From an uncultured Christensenella sp. (lineage in GTDB: Bacteria; Bacillota; Clostridia; Christensenellales; Pumilibacteraceae), in assembly GCA_910579205.1 (NCBI GenBank), contig CAJTTD010000004.1, positions 118,023 through 182,022 of the forward strand: a stretch of 64,000 nucleotides of DNA, read 5' to 3'. Of this stretch, positions 8,478 to 17,005 are shown in pieces. Every line of letters starts with the position of its first letter. Positions within the stretch are counted from its first letter, which is position 1. The notes below the pieces were generated by a model. It saw only the letters and a program-made list of their open reading frames with translations. It was not told the origin of the DNA and made no database searches. A program made the translations under genes and the position numbers.

Positions 8478-9365
8478 ATGATGATAAAAGAACTTACGTC
8501 CGACACGAAAGTATGTATCGCTCTCGGTTATTTCGACAGTGTGCATCTCGGTCATAGAAAGCTTATCGAGACTGCGCGCCTCCTTGCTAAAAGCAGAGGA
8601 GTCGAATGTGCCGTAGCGACTTTTTCAAACAACGCATACAAGGTATTCAATAAGGACGGAAAGCAGGTCTATACGTTTGCCGAGCGCTGTAAGCTTTTGG
8701 AAGAGCTTTGCGACAGTATTTTACCTATGCGCTTCGACAAGCGCATGAAAGACCGCGATGCTACCGAGTTTTTGGATCTTTTATTTCAGCATTATACTAT
8801 CGACTCGGTGGTATGCGGTTACGACTATCTGTTCGGTGCGGGCGCGCGCGGCGATGCGGAGCTGTTAAAGAAATATTGCGCCGAGCGCAACGTAACATGT
8901 GTCGTAATGGATAAATTCGAGCTTGACGGAGTGCGAGTGTCTACTACCGTAGTTAAAGATATGCTCGCCGCGGGCAAGATCGAAGACGCTAATACATATC
9001 TCGGCGCGCCGTTTTCTTTAAGCGGCAAGATAGTACACGGAAGAGGCGCGGGGCGGTTGTTCGATATCCCCACGGCTAATATTAAGATACCGACGGATAA
9101 GCTTTTGCCGTCGTTTGGCGTGTACGGAACTACTTGCATTATAGACGGTAAGGAATATGTCGGCGCGACCAACATCGGCGCGCGCCCGACTTTTGATCTT
9201 ACCAAGACCGTCGTAGAGACAATGATAAAAGACTTCAACGAAAACATTTACGACAAAGAGATTACGGTGTACTTCCACAAATTTTTGCGCCCGGTAATGC
9301 GGTTTGAAACGCCCGCACTGTTGTCCAAACAAGTGCACGAAAATATTAATTGGAGAAAAAAATGA
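8478..9365 (+). CDS. ribF: Bifunctional riboflavin kinase/FAD synthetase RibF
   Basis: RibF phosphorylates riboflavin to FMN and adenylylates FMN to FAD. The N-terminal nucleotidyltransferase half has ALGYFDSVHLGHRKL in place of the usual GxFDGVHxGH, so the position after FD is Ser rather than Gly. It also has GYDYLFGAGARGD. The C-terminal flavokinase half carries GRGAGRLFDIPTANI. GGAGG lies 8 nt before the ATG. The stop overlaps the next gene (ATGA). Confidence 0.95.
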   Translation: MMIKELTSDTKVCIALGYFDSVHLGHRKLIETARLLAKSRGVECAVATFSNNAYKVFNKDGKQVYTFAERCKLLEELCDSILPMRFDKRMKDRDATEFLDLLFQHYTIDSVVCGYDYLFGAGARGDAELLKKYCAERNVTCVVMDKFELDGVRVSTTVVKDMLAAGKIEDANTYLGAPFSLSGKIVHGRGAGRLFDIPTANIKIPTDKLLPSFGVYGTTCIIDGKEYVGATNIGARPTFDLTKTVVETMIKDFNENIYDKEITVYFHKFLRPVMRFETPALLSKQVHENINWRKK

Positions 9366-10204
9366 TAAGGATAGGACCGTCCGGAAACAGCGATGCGTTT
9401 TATGCGTCCGGAAGAAAGCACACCTACGAAGAGGGCGAGTTTTTGCACGGGCTCGGACTTAACGCATTCGAGTATTCGTTCGGGCGCGGAGTTTCCATTA
9501 CGGACGAGACCGCGGCTAAGATAGGCGCGGAGCTTGCAAAATACGATGTTGCGATCAGCGTTCATGCGCCGTATTACACCAATTTCTCCAATCCCGATCC
9601 CGAAATGATAAAAAAATCAATCGGGTATGTTTTGCAGTCGGCGGTGGCTTGCAATAAGCTCGGCGGTCAGCGCATAGTGGTACATCCCGCAGCGCGAGGC
9701 AAAGCCGAACGCGCCGACGCCGTTGCCGCCGCAAAGTCTAACTTGGCGTTGCTCGCAGAGGCTTGCAGCGGTTTGGATTTCGAATTTAAGATATGCTTGG
9801 AGACAATGGGAAAAAACAATCAGATAGGCACGGTGGAAGAGGTAGTCGATTTCTGCTTGATCTACGACAAGTTTTATCCCTGTTTCGATTTCGGGCATAT
9901 CAATGCGTATACGCACGGCGGAATAAAGACCAAAGAAGATTACAGACGTATACTCGATCACACTATTGAAAAGCTCGGCTTTGAAAAGGCTTCGGCGATG
10001 CATGTGCATTTTTCCAAGATAATGTACGGCGATAAGGGCGAGATAAAGCACTTGACGTTTGCCGACGATAAATACGGTCCCGAATACGCGCCGCTTGCGC
10101 AGTTGTTCGACGAATACAAGATGTCTCCGTACATTATTTGCGAGTCGGACGGCACTATGAGCGACGACGCTGTGGCTATGAAAAATATGCACGAAAACGC
10201 TTAA
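9362..10204 (+). CDS. TIM-barrel AP-endonuclease family 2 protein (endonuclease IV-like)
   Basis: A 280-residue protein of the endonuclease IV/xylose-isomerase-like TIM-barrel superfamily. Likely metal ligands lie in SVHAPYY, VVHPAA, CLETMG, CFDFGHINA and MHVHFSK, which follows the order of zinc ligands in Nfo proteins. The opening IRIGPSGN is typical of the Firmicutes branch. It probably repairs abasic DNA sites, but sugar isomerase activity cannot be excluded. I chose ATG 9362, behind GGAG, over the in-frame TTG at 9350. Confidence 0.75.
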   Translation: MIRIGPSGNSDAFYASGRKHTYEEGEFLHGLGLNAFEYSFGRGVSITDETAAKIGAELAKYDVAISVHAPYYTNFSNPDPEMIKKSIGYVLQSAVACNKLGGQRIVVHPAARGKAERADAVAAAKSNLALLAEACSGLDFEFKICLETMGKNNQIGTVEEVVDFCLIYDKFYPCFDFGHINAYTHGGIKTKEDYRRILDHTIEKLGFEKASAMHVHFSKIMYGDKGEIKHLTFADDKYGPEYAPLAQLFDEYKMSPYIICESDGTMSDDAVAMKNMHENA

Positions 10205-10229
10205 CAATCTTCAATAAATATGTTACAAT
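10201..10229 (+). promoter_or_regulatory. sigma-A promoter for the M24 peptidase and efp
   Basis: TTAACA at 10201-10206 and TACAAT at 10224-10229 are spaced by 17 nt, with TG one base before the -10 box. The transcript would have a leader of about 60 nt. Confidence 0.65.
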
Positions 10230-10298
10230 ATATTCGATTCGGTTTGTTTATAACTGCCGACCGAAGCGGCTTAAAGAGAGATAAAATCGGAGAACGGT

Positions 10299-11351
10299 AT
10301 GACGACTTCTGACTTATTTGAAAATAACGGTAAATTCGACGCGTTTGTGTTTATGGGCGAATCGAACAGATTCTACTTTACTCGTTTTGAAACGTCGTTC
10401 GGAGCGGTAGTCGTTACGCGCGACAAAGGCGTGTTTATTACCGATTTCAGATATGAGACCGAGGCGCAAGAGCGCGTAAAAGATCTGGATATCGTCATTT
10501 CCACATATTCGGAGTTTTTCGGAAAGATAGCCGAAGTTTTGCAAGCGGCAGGAGCTAAGACCGTAGGATACGAAGAAACTATGTCGGTCGGCGAGTTCGG
10601 CGAATTCAAAGCGGCGTTAAAGGAATTTAAGCTTAAGCCCGCGGGCGATATAATAGCGGCTAAACGCGCCGTCAAGACGGAAGAAGAAATAGGCTTTATA
10701 TGCACTGCGCAGCAGATAGCCGAGCGTGCGTTGCAAAAAGCGATCTCGCGTGTAAAGGCTGGCGTTACCGAACGCGAACTTATGGCCGAGATCAATTACG
10801 AAATGATCATAGGCGGCGCGGAAAAATATTCGTTCGAGACGATAGTAGCGTTCGGCGCAAATACCGCTCAGCCTCATCATCATCCGAGCGACAAAAAACT
10901 CGACAAAGACGAGTTGATCCTCGTCGATATGGGCGCTAAGTACAACGGTTATTGTTCGGACATGACGCGCACGTTCTGTATAGGCGACCCCGGCGAGCAG
11001 CTCGAACGCGTTTACGATATAGTAAAAGAAGCGCAAGAATACGCGATAAAATACATCAAAGCGGGCATGACATGTCATGAGGCGGATGCGCTCGCTCGCG
11101 AATACATTATAGCAAACGGCTACGGAGATAACTTCGGGCATTCGTTCGGACACGGCGTGGGCATCGATATCCACGAAGATCCGCGTGTCGGCGCGAGTTC
11201 GCAGATCGTTTTGCGACCTAACATGGTAATTACCGCAGAACCCGGTATTTATATTCCCGGTTTGGGCGGCGTTCGTATAGAAGATATGCTCGTTGTAAAA
11301 GAGAACGGCGTATCGGATATTACGAGTTACGAGAAAAAATTAATTATATAA
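10299..11351 (+). CDS. Xaa-Pro aminopeptidase/dipeptidase, M24B family
   Basis: A metallopeptidase of 350 residues with the creatinase-type N-terminal domain (about 1-120) and a pita-bread catalytic domain. Metal ligands are visible in VDMGAKYNGYCSDMTRTF (two Asp), FGHSFGHGVGIDIHE (His) and ITAEPGIYIPG plus VRIED (two Glu). It probably cleaves Xaa-Pro peptides in the cytoplasm. It lies directly before efp, a pairing found in many Firmicutes. Confidence 0.93.
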   Translation: MTTSDLFENNGKFDAFVFMGESNRFYFTRFETSFGAVVVTRDKGVFITDFRYETEAQERVKDLDIVISTYSEFFGKIAEVLQAAGAKTVGYEETMSVGEFGEFKAALKEFKLKPAGDIIAAKRAVKTEEEIGFICTAQQIAERALQKAISRVKAGVTERELMAEINYEMIIGGAEKYSFETIVAFGANTAQPHHHPSDKKLDKDELILVDMGAKYNGYCSDMTRTFCIGDPGEQLERVYDIVKEAQEYAIKYIKAGMTCHEADALAREYIIANGYGDNFGHSFGHGVGIDIHEDPRVGASSQIVLRPNMVITAEPGIYIPGLGGVRIEDMLVVKENGVSDITSYEKKLII

Positions 11352-11364
11352 TTCGGAGGTATTT

Positions 11365-11925
11365 ATGGTATCGGCAGGAGATTTCCGCAAAGGAACTACG
11401 TTTGAAATGGACGGTAAGGTGTACACCGTTGTCGAGTTTCAGCATGTAAAACCCGGTAAAGGATCGGCATTCGTGCGCACCAAGATCAAAAACGTGATTA
11501 CGGGACAAGTATTGGAAAATACTTTCAACCCCTCGGACAAGTACGAGGAAGCGCATATAGACAGACGCGAGTATCAGTATTCGTACAATGACGGCGATCT
11601 TTATTACTTTATGGATACCGAAACGTACGATATGTTGCCGCTCAATCACGAGACTTGCGCCGACGCTCTGCGTTTTATCAAAGAGGAAATGACTTGTACC
11701 ATCTCTTCGTATAAAAATTCGCCGTTTGCGGTGGAACCGCCCAACTTTGTCGAGCTTACTATAGCCGATACCGAGGCGGGCATACAAGGCGACACGTCCA
11801 AGCCCGGAAACAAGCCCGCAACGCTCGAGACGGGATTTGTTATAGGCGTTCCGCTCTTTGTCGGTATTGGCGACAGAATTCGCGTCGATACCCGCACGGG
11901 AACGTACATGGAACGCGTCAAATAA
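11365..11925 (+). CDS. efp: Elongation factor P
   Basis: EF-P rescues ribosomes stalled at polyproline stretches. The 186-residue protein has the KOW-like N-terminal domain with FEMDGKVYTVVEFQHVKPGK, where the Lys in KPGK is at the tip position. Two OB domains follow, ending with GDRIRVDTRTGTYMERVK. A Firmicutes-type modification of the tip Lys is possible, but no modification gene is seen nearby. A GGAGG site precedes the ATG and a strong terminator follows the gene. Confidence 0.97.
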   Translation: MVSAGDFRKGTTFEMDGKVYTVVEFQHVKPGKGSAFVRTKIKNVITGQVLENTFNPSDKYEEAHIDRREYQYSYNDGDLYYFMDTETYDMLPLNHETCADALRFIKEEMTCTISSYKNSPFAVEPPNFVELTIADTEAGIQGDTSKPGNKPATLETGFVIGVPLFVGIGDRIRVDTRTGTYMERVK

Positions 11926-11946
11926 TAAACTTGATATAGGCAAAGC

Positions 11947-11980
11947 AAGACCCGACGGAACACTTTCGTCGGGTCTTTTT
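11947..11980 (+). terminator. Intrinsic terminator after efp
   Basis: A 10-bp stem, AAGACCCGAC pairing with GTCGGGTCTT, encloses an 11-nt loop and runs into a T-tract. Confidence 0.9.
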
Positions 11981-12033
11981 GGTGTGCGCATAAATATGTT
12001 TACGGTAGTTTGTCCGAGGTAGCTATGTCCGCG

Positions 12034-12062
12034 TTATATTAGCGGCGCGGCAATCATAAATA
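12034..12062 (+). promoter_or_regulatory. Candidate sigma-E promoter of the spoIIIA operon
   Basis: TTATATT at 12034-12040 and CATAAATA at 12055-12062 are 14 nt apart. This fits the known mother-cell sigma-E pattern of an ATATT-type -35 and a CATA-type -10. The ATG of spoIIIAA follows only 8 nt later and no Shine-Dalgarno site is visible, so the mRNA may be nearly leaderless. Confidence 0.55.
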
Positions 12063-12069
12063 TAACGGT

Positions 12070-12966
12070 ATGGAAGAGTTGTACAAGCTCATACCCGACG
12101 ATTACGCGCGTGTAATATCGCGACGGCTGGCTTTGGACAAGCTGTGCGAGATACGTGTGCGCAACGGTAAGCCCGTGCGCGTGTGTTACGACGGCGGTTA
12201 TTTTTATCTCGGCGAAAACGGTTTGACAAAGATCGCAGACGAAGCGTTTACCGCGGGACGCAGCGAAGCGGAAAGCATAATCATGCGCGCATGCGACAGG
12301 TCGTTGTACACCGTAACAGATACGCTCAAATTGGGATACATTTCAGTAGCGAGCGGGGTACGTATAGGAGTTTGCGGAACTTCGGTAATGTCTAACGGAC
12401 AAGTATCGGCTGTAAAAGACTTTACCGCCGTAAATATCAGACTTCCGCACGAAGTAAAAAACTGTGCGGCATCGTTGTTTTGTAAAACGGTGTCCGATAG
12501 TGTGCCCAACATATTGGTAATTTCTCCGCCGGGCGCGGGCAAGACGACGGTATTGCGCGACTTGTGCAGGATCATATCTGACCGCGGATACAACGTGCTG
12601 TTGTGCGACGAAAAGTACGAGCTTGCCGCAGTGCATGACGGCGCGCCTACGCTCGATGTGGGAAGCTGTACGGATGTGATAAGCGGTTCGGATAAAAAAC
12701 ACGCTTTTAAAGTCGGGATATCGTCAATGCGCCCCGATGTGATAATGACGGACGAACTGTTTTTCGAGGACATGCCGTTTGTGGAGCGAGCGGCGCATTG
12801 CGGGATATCGGTAATAGCGACGGTGCATGCGAAGGACGTCGCGGATATGCGCCAAAAACCCGAGTTGCGGGCTATACTCGACAATCATATTTTTACGCGT
12901 TACGCGGTCATATCTCCGCCGCCGTACCGTGATATAGCCGTATACAGCGATGCGGAGGCGATATGA
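12070..12966 (+). CDS. spoIIIAA: Stage III sporulation protein AA (ATPase)
   Basis: SpoIIIAA is the mother-cell ATPase of the SpoIIIA-SpoIIQ channel joining mother cell and forespore. The 298-residue protein has Walker A PPGAGKTTVLRD near residue 153 and a Walker B region with DVIMTDELF. The ATIVHAKD-like sensor segment appears as ATVHAKDVADM, as in secretion ATPases. It is the first gene of a complete eight-gene operon and overlaps spoIIIAB by 4 nt. Confidence 0.95.
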   Translation: MEELYKLIPDDYARVISRRLALDKLCEIRVRNGKPVRVCYDGGYFYLGENGLTKIADEAFTAGRSEAESIIMRACDRSLYTVTDTLKLGYISVASGVRIGVCGTSVMSNGQVSAVKDFTAVNIRLPHEVKNCAASLFCKTVSDSVPNILVISPPGAGKTTVLRDLCRIISDRGYNVLLCDEKYELAAVHDGAPTLDVGSCTDVISGSDKKHAFKVGISSMRPDVIMTDELFFEDMPFVERAAHCGISVIATVHAKDVADMRQKPELRAILDNHIFTRYAVISPPPYRDIAVYSDAEAI

Positions 12967-13448
12967 GCGTTAAACTTCTAATTGTGTTCGTTTGCGCCGC
13001 CGTCGGCACTTGTTGCGGGTTTTTCATAATGAGAAACTACAGACGCAGTTGCGAGTATTATAAAGACTTGTGCGATCTTGTAGGCGAATTGCGCCGAAAT
13101 ATTTCATACCGCAGAGACAGCGCCGCAACCGTTCTATCGCGCTTTAAAACGGACAGCTCGCTGTTGAACCGCAATATCGGCGAATACTTGACGTTTGCGC
13201 GATCGAAATCGGACGCTCCCGATATAAGCAAAGGGTTTTTGCCCGCCGACGCGTTTGGAGATATCAACGCTTTTTTTACTTCTTTGGGTAAAAACGACGG
13301 AAATTCTCAGCTCGACGAGCTGGAAATGTACGATAAAAAATTCACTATGTTATGCGAAAAAGCGACGGTCAAGTCGAGTAAGTACGGCACTCTCGCCGTC
13401 AAACTCGGGTTTTTGTTCGGTCTGGCGGTCGGCGTACTGTTTTTGTAG
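12963..13448 (+). CDS. spoIIIAB: Stage III sporulation protein AB
   Basis: A 161-residue membrane protein with an N-terminal transmembrane helix and a C-terminal hydrophobic segment ending in LGFLFGLAVGVLFL. The helical cytoplasmic part resembles GspF-like proteins of type II secretion. It contains the family region CDLVGELRRNISYRRDS. Its place between AA and AC confirms the call. It overlaps spoIIIAA by 4 nt. Confidence 0.9.
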   Translation: MSVKLLIVFVCAAVGTCCGFFIMRNYRRSCEYYKDLCDLVGELRRNISYRRDSAATVLSRFKTDSSLLNRNIGEYLTFARSKSDAPDISKGFLPADAFGDINAFFTSLGKNDGNSQLDELEMYDKKFTMLCEKATVKSSKYGTLAVKLGFLFGLAVGVLFL

Positions 13449-13454
13449 GTGATA

Positions 13455-13652
13455 ATGGACATCAATATTATATTCAAGATCGCGGCAGTCGGACTGATAA
13501 CCGCCGTAATAAATCAGCTTTTGAAAAAGTCGGATAAGGACGAGATAGCTACGCTCGTTACTCTTGCCGGTTTGGTCATCGTGCTCATAATGACGGTAAA
13601 TATGATAGGCGAGTTGTTTGACACCCTCAAAGCCGTATTCGGAATGTACTGA
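13455..13652 (+). CDS. spoIIIAC: Stage III sporulation protein AC
   Basis: A 65-residue protein with two transmembrane helices, family-typical in length and in the sequence FKIAAVGLITAVINQLLKKS followed by a second hydrophobic helix. I chose ATG 13455 over the in-frame GTG at 13449 because AGGTG lies just upstream. It is a small membrane component of the SpoIIIA complex. Confidence 0.93.
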   Translation: MDINIIFKIAAVGLITAVINQLLKKSDKDEIATLVTLAGLVIVLIMTVNMIGELFDTLKAVFGMY

Positions 13653-13653
13653 C

Positions 13654-14040
13654 ATGGAAATATTCAAGATCGCTGCCATTGCGCTGGTTACAGCGTTTTG
13701 CACGCTCGTGTTACGCGACATAAAGAGCGAGCTTGCTTTGTTTGCGGCGTTTGCGGGCGGCGTGGTGATATTGCTGTCGGTCGTAAATTACTTTACCGAT
13801 ATTTTTTCGGCTATAGCGTCGATAGCAAAGCGTGCGGGACTTGCCGCATCGGTGGTAACCCTTCTTTTCAAGATAATAGCGGTAGGTTACATTTCAGAGT
13901 TTTCTTCGTCGCTCGTAGAGGATGTGGGTCTTCCGTCTCTTGCCGATAAAGTTACGCTCGCCGGCAAACTGATAATAGTCGCCATGTCGTTGCCCGTGAT
14001 AATCAAACTTTTTGAGTTTATAGCCGGTATGTTGACATGA
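13654..14040 (+). CDS. spoIIIAD: Stage III sporulation protein AD
   Basis: A 128-residue membrane protein with several hydrophobic helices. The opening EIFKIAAIALVTAFCTLVLR is similar to SpoIIIAC, as known for this related pair. The C-terminal half contains IIAVGYISEFSSSLVEDVG, typical of SpoIIIAD. The ATG lies 2 nt after the spoIIIAC stop, and the gene end overlaps spoIIIAE by 4 nt. Confidence 0.93.
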   Translation: MEIFKIAAIALVTAFCTLVLRDIKSELALFAAFAGGVVILLSVVNYFTDIFSAIASIAKRAGLAASVVTLLFKIIAVGYISEFSSSLVEDVGLPSLADKVTLAGKLIIVAMSLPVIIKLFEFIAGMLT

Positions 14041-15317
14041 TAAAAAATCGTTTGACAATAATATCGGTATCGTTCGCCGCATGCATATTTGCAATATTGG
14101 CGGCGATCTTTATGTTTGTAGCCGTGATCGATACATATGACGGCGGTGTGCGCAGCGATGCAAACAGTATCGTTAAAATGCCGTTCGGCGCTCGGTCTGA
14201 CGAGCAAGACGACGAGCAAGACGATTCCGAAAACATTCCCGACAGTATAGACGATCTGTTGGACAAGCTCGATCTGTCGAGTATACAAAGCATAGTGGAT
14301 ATGCTCACGTCCGATCAAATAGCGGTATTCGGATTCGGCGATATAGCAGAACGCATACGCGCAGTGGCGAGCGGCGAGTATGAAAACGATTTCGGCAGTA
14401 TAGTGTCTTACATATTCGCGCTTTTCGGATCGGATATATTTGAATTTTTGCCGTTGTTGACGGCATTGCTTGCGATAGTCATAGCCTATAACATAATTAA
14501 TTCCGTAAAGGGCAAGTTCGCTTCGCAGTCTGTGGAAAATGTTATATTTTTCGCCACGGGAACGCTGGCGGTCAGCATTACGGTCGGATATTTTTCTTCC
14601 GTATTGATGTCGGCGGTAAAGTTGATAGCGTCGCTAAAGACACAGATAAACGCAGTATCGCCCGTGCTCATAACTTTGATGACCGCATCGGGCGCAACGT
14701 CGTCGGCGGGCGTGTACACTCCCGCAATAGCCGTGCTCGGCGGCGGTATGACCAATCTTACTACGTACATAGCTTTTCCCATGCTGCTTATGGGCTTGGT
14801 ATTCGACATCGTAGGTTCGATCTCCGTCTCGGTCAAACTCGAAAAAACATCTGAATTTTTTCGCTCGGCATGCAAATGGTTTTTGGGAACGGCGTTCTTT
14901 TTATTCGTTACCGTTATAGGCGTATCGGGAATCACGGCATCCGTCCGCGACGGGATAACGGTGCGCGCCGCGAGGTTCGCCGTGTCTAAATACATACCCG
15001 TTATAGGCGGATATTTGTCGCAAGGCTTTGACTTTATAATGGCGGGGAACGTTCTTATAAAAAACGGACTGGGCGCGAGCGCGGTCATTCTCGTGGTATT
15101 GAGCGTTGCTCCCACTGTGTCGCGGTTGGTAGTGTTTACTTTGACTCTTAAGCTGACGGCGGCCGTCTGCGAGCCTTTGGGAGGCGACAGATTCGGCAAT
15201 ATACTTACATCGATATCGAAGTCGTCGTCTATGCTTGCGACCGTTGTGATCGCAGTATCGGTGTTGTACGTAATGTTTCTGTCCATGATCGTCTGTTCGG
15301 GGAATATAGGACTATGA
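14037..15317 (+). CDS. spoIIIAE: Stage III sporulation protein AE
   Basis: The large polytopic membrane component of the channel, 426 residues. It has an N-terminal signal-like helix, an acidic extracytoplasmic stretch with SDEQDDEQDDSEN (about residues 58-70) and a series of hydrophobic helices from about residue 120 onward. The family pattern AKYIPVIGGYLSQG appears here as SKYIPVIGGYLSQGFD. It overlaps genes on both sides by 4 nt. Confidence 0.94.
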   Translation: MIKNRLTIISVSFAACIFAILAAIFMFVAVIDTYDGGVRSDANSIVKMPFGARSDEQDDEQDDSENIPDSIDDLLDKLDLSSIQSIVDMLTSDQIAVFGFGDIAERIRAVASGEYENDFGSIVSYIFALFGSDIFEFLPLLTALLAIVIAYNIINSVKGKFASQSVENVIFFATGTLAVSITVGYFSSVLMSAVKLIASLKTQINAVSPVLITLMTASGATSSAGVYTPAIAVLGGGMTNLTTYIAFPMLLMGLVFDIVGSISVSVKLEKTSEFFRSACKWFLGTAFFLFVTVIGVSGITASVRDGITVRAARFAVSKYIPVIGGYLSQGFDFIMAGNVLIKNGLGASAVILVVLSVAPTVSRLVVFTLTLKLTAAVCEPLGGDRFGNILTSISKSSSMLATVVIAVSVLYVMFLSMIVCSGNIGL

Positions 15318-15784
15318 ATTCTTTTGCCGCTTGGGGATTGACTGTGCTCGGTCTGGCGATAACTATATCCATCGCCGAAATGCTTTTGCCGCAAGGCAAA
15401 ATGCGCAAAGTCATACGCTCCGTGTTTGCTACTGTAACGGCGCTCGTGATAGTTACTCCGTTGCCGTCGTTGCTTAATACCGACTTTGATCTCGATTTCG
15501 GTATGGATGACATTGTTGTTGATTCCGATTATTTGGAATATACGAACGGCGTAAAAGCCGCGCTTGTGGCGGCATCGGTAAACGACAAGTTAAAGGCGGC
15601 GGGCTACATCGGCGTCAGTGTTGAAGTGTCGCTCGACGACGGGTGGAATGTTCATTCCGCAACCGTCAAATTTTCAAATTCGAGCATGACGGAAGACGGC
15701 GAGCATATAAATAAGAGTGAGATCATCGGGCTGATTGCGGACTATTTGCGTATCGGCGAGGAGGCGATCATGACTTATGGGTAA
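15314..15784 (+). CDS. spoIIIAF: Stage III sporulation protein AF
   Basis: A 156-residue protein with two N-terminal transmembrane helices, the second starting at MRKVIRSVFATVTALVIVTP, and an extracytoplasmic ring-building-like domain. MLLPQGKMRKVIR is a family hallmark. It overlaps spoIIIAE by 4 nt and spoIIIAG by 8 nt. Confidence 0.9.
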   Translation: MNSFAAWGLTVLGLAITISIAEMLLPQGKMRKVIRSVFATVTALVIVTPLPSLLNTDFDLDFGMDDIVVDSDYLEYTNGVKAALVAASVNDKLKAAGYIGVSVEVSLDDGWNVHSATVKFSNSSMTEDGEHINKSEIIGLIADYLRIGEEAIMTYG

Positions 15785-16202
15785 GGCATCCGACTTTTTT
15801 AAAAAGCTAAAAAAAGTCAAGCACATAGAGATCGTGGCTTGCGGACTTTTGCTCGTCGTAGTTTTGTCGGTGTACTTCCTTACTGTATCATGTTCGGGCG
15901 GTAAAACCGAAAAGACGTCGGCTGACATCACCAACGCCGATTACTGCACGTCCATGCAAGCGCGTCTCGAGCAAATAGTATCCGAAATATCAGGCGTGGG
16001 AAGCGCGTCGGTAGTAATAAATTGGGATAAGAGCGTTTCGTCGTCGTTTATGAATAATGCGACCGAAAACCCTAAAGCGACCGGCGTCCTTGTTGTCTGC
16101 GACGGCGGCAACAGTACTAAAGTCAAACTCGACGTGATATATGCAGTATCTACGCTGCTTGATCTGTCGATAGAAAAAATAATAGTTTATCCAAAATCTT
16201 AA
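15777..16202 (+). CDS. spoIIIAG: Stage III sporulation protein AG
   Basis: A 141-residue protein with one transmembrane helix (about 20-40) and a small extracytoplasmic domain. ARLEQIVSEISGVGSASVVI and the C-terminal EKIIVYPKS match the SpoIIIAG ring-forming domain, which assembles a large oligomeric ring across the intermembrane space. It is shorter than the Bacillus protein. Confidence 0.9.
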   Translation: MGKASDFFKKLKKVKHIEIVACGLLLVVVLSVYFLTVSCSGGKTEKTSADITNADYCTSMQARLEQIVSEISGVGSASVVINWDKSVSSSFMNNATENPKATGVLVVCDGGNSTKVKLDVIYAVSTLLDLSIEKIIVYPKS

Positions 16203-16216
16203 TTCGGGAGGTAAAA

Positions 16217-16696
16217 ATGAGCAAAAAGAAAAAAATCATCGTTCTTGCAAGCATGGTGGCATTGTTGGTGTTGACGGGTTGTTTGAATTACTTTTTAAAC
16301 AGATCCAACACACAAAGAGCGGATGCAGACAACACGACCACGTATACCGACTACTTTACGGCATCGCATGCGGATAGGGATTCTTCGCGCACGGAAACCG
16401 TAATGTACTACGAGGCGATAATAGGCAGCGAAGCGTCTTCTCAAGAAGCCAAAGCGGATGCCGAAAAGAATCTCGCCGCGCTCGTAGCGAGCATGGAGAC
16501 CGAACAGCGTTTGGAGTCTCTTATAAAGGCGCTCGGTTACGATGACTGCCTTGTAACGGTGGGTACCGAAAATATCAACATCATTTTGAAGTCCGCGGCT
16601 TTGACCGATCAAGAAGTGGCTCAAGTACTCGATGTGATAATTTCGGAAACGGGCAAGACTGCGTCCAATGTGAGGATCAAACCCATCGACGCATAA
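16217..16696 (+). CDS. spoIIIAH: Stage III sporulation protein AH
   Basis: A 159-residue protein with one N-terminal transmembrane helix and a soluble domain of the YscJ/FliF type. In other bacteria it faces the forespore and binds SpoIIQ. The C-terminal domain contains KALGYDDCLVTVG and ends in ASNVRIKPID, as in the family. GGGAGG precedes the ATG. A terminator closes the operon. Confidence 0.92.
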   Translation: MSKKKKIIVLASMVALLVLTGCLNYFLNRSNTQRADADNTTTYTDYFTASHADRDSSRTETVMYYEAIIGSEASSQEAKADAEKNLAALVASMETEQRLESLIKALGYDDCLVTVGTENINIILKSAALTDQEVAQVLDVIISETGKTASNVRIKPIDA

Positions 16697-16720
16697 TAAT
16701 GCGATATGCAAAAACAAATG

Positions 16721-16750
16721 CGGTAGCGCAAAAGCGTTACCGTTTTTTGT
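16721..16750 (+). terminator. Intrinsic terminator of the spoIIIA operon
   Basis: CGGTAGCGC pairs with GCGTTACCG around an AAAA loop, followed by six T. One G-T pair occurs in the stem. Confidence 0.9.
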
Positions 16751-16786
16751 TGTCTGATAAACTATTATAAAAGTCATTAAAAAGCA

Positions 16787-16815
16787 TTGTAATTTTTTTG
16801 CCGATGTGCTATAAT
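16787..16815 (+). promoter_or_regulatory. sigma-A promoter with extended -10, start of the hairpin block
   Basis: TTGTAA at 16787-16792 and TATAAT at 16810-16815 are 17 nt apart, with TGC before the -10. A second TATAAT with TGT lies at 16943-16948 in the downstream repeat copy. Confidence 0.7.
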
Positions 16816-16872
16816 ACAAGTGGATTTGCTTGCTCGCAAGGGCAAATTCGCGCCGTATTTCAACTAACGGCT
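16810..16872 (+). repeat. 63-bp direct repeat, copy 1 (contains -10 box and two hairpins)
   Basis: The unit runs from the TATAAT box through two inverted repeats: ATTTGCTTGC paired with GCAAG..CAAAT (16824-16847), and GCCGT paired with ACGGC (16852-16871). It is identical to copy 2 at 16943-17005, with a period of 133 bp. Confidence 0.9.
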
Positions 16873-16927
16873 ATTATCTGCGTTTTGCGGATAATATTGC
16901 GACAGCAATACAAAAGCTTTGCTTTTG
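16873..16927 (+). ncRNA. Run of three further hairpins, candidate structured RNA
   Basis: Three inverted repeats follow copy 1 almost without gaps. A 9-bp stem, ATTATCTGC with GCGGATAAT, spans 16873-16895. A 5-bp stem, ATTGC with GCAAT, spans 16896-16909. A 7-bp stem, CAAAAGC with GCTTTTG, spans 16911-16927. No reading frame of note crosses the block. Together with copy 1 it forms five consecutive hairpins behind a promoter, which suggests a small RNA or structured leader. This is inference, since no known RNA family was recognised. Confidence 0.5.
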
Positions 16928-16942
16928 TGAGCCGTTTAATGT

Positions 16943-17005
16943 TATAATACAAGTGGATTTGCTTGCTCGCAAGGGCAAATTCGCGCCGTATTTCAACTAA
17001 CGGCT
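16943..17005 (+). repeat. 63-bp direct repeat, copy 2
   Basis: Exact copy of 16810-16872, including the TATAAT box. After the repeat the two units diverge, but both reach TTGCGGATAA (16885-16894 and 17026-17035), so the original duplication was longer. From 17036 to 17125 I see only the ribosome site region of the next gene. Confidence 0.9.

Noticed and set aside
16810..17005. CRISPR array
   Set aside because: Only two repeat copies, each with an internal promoter box, and no cas genes.
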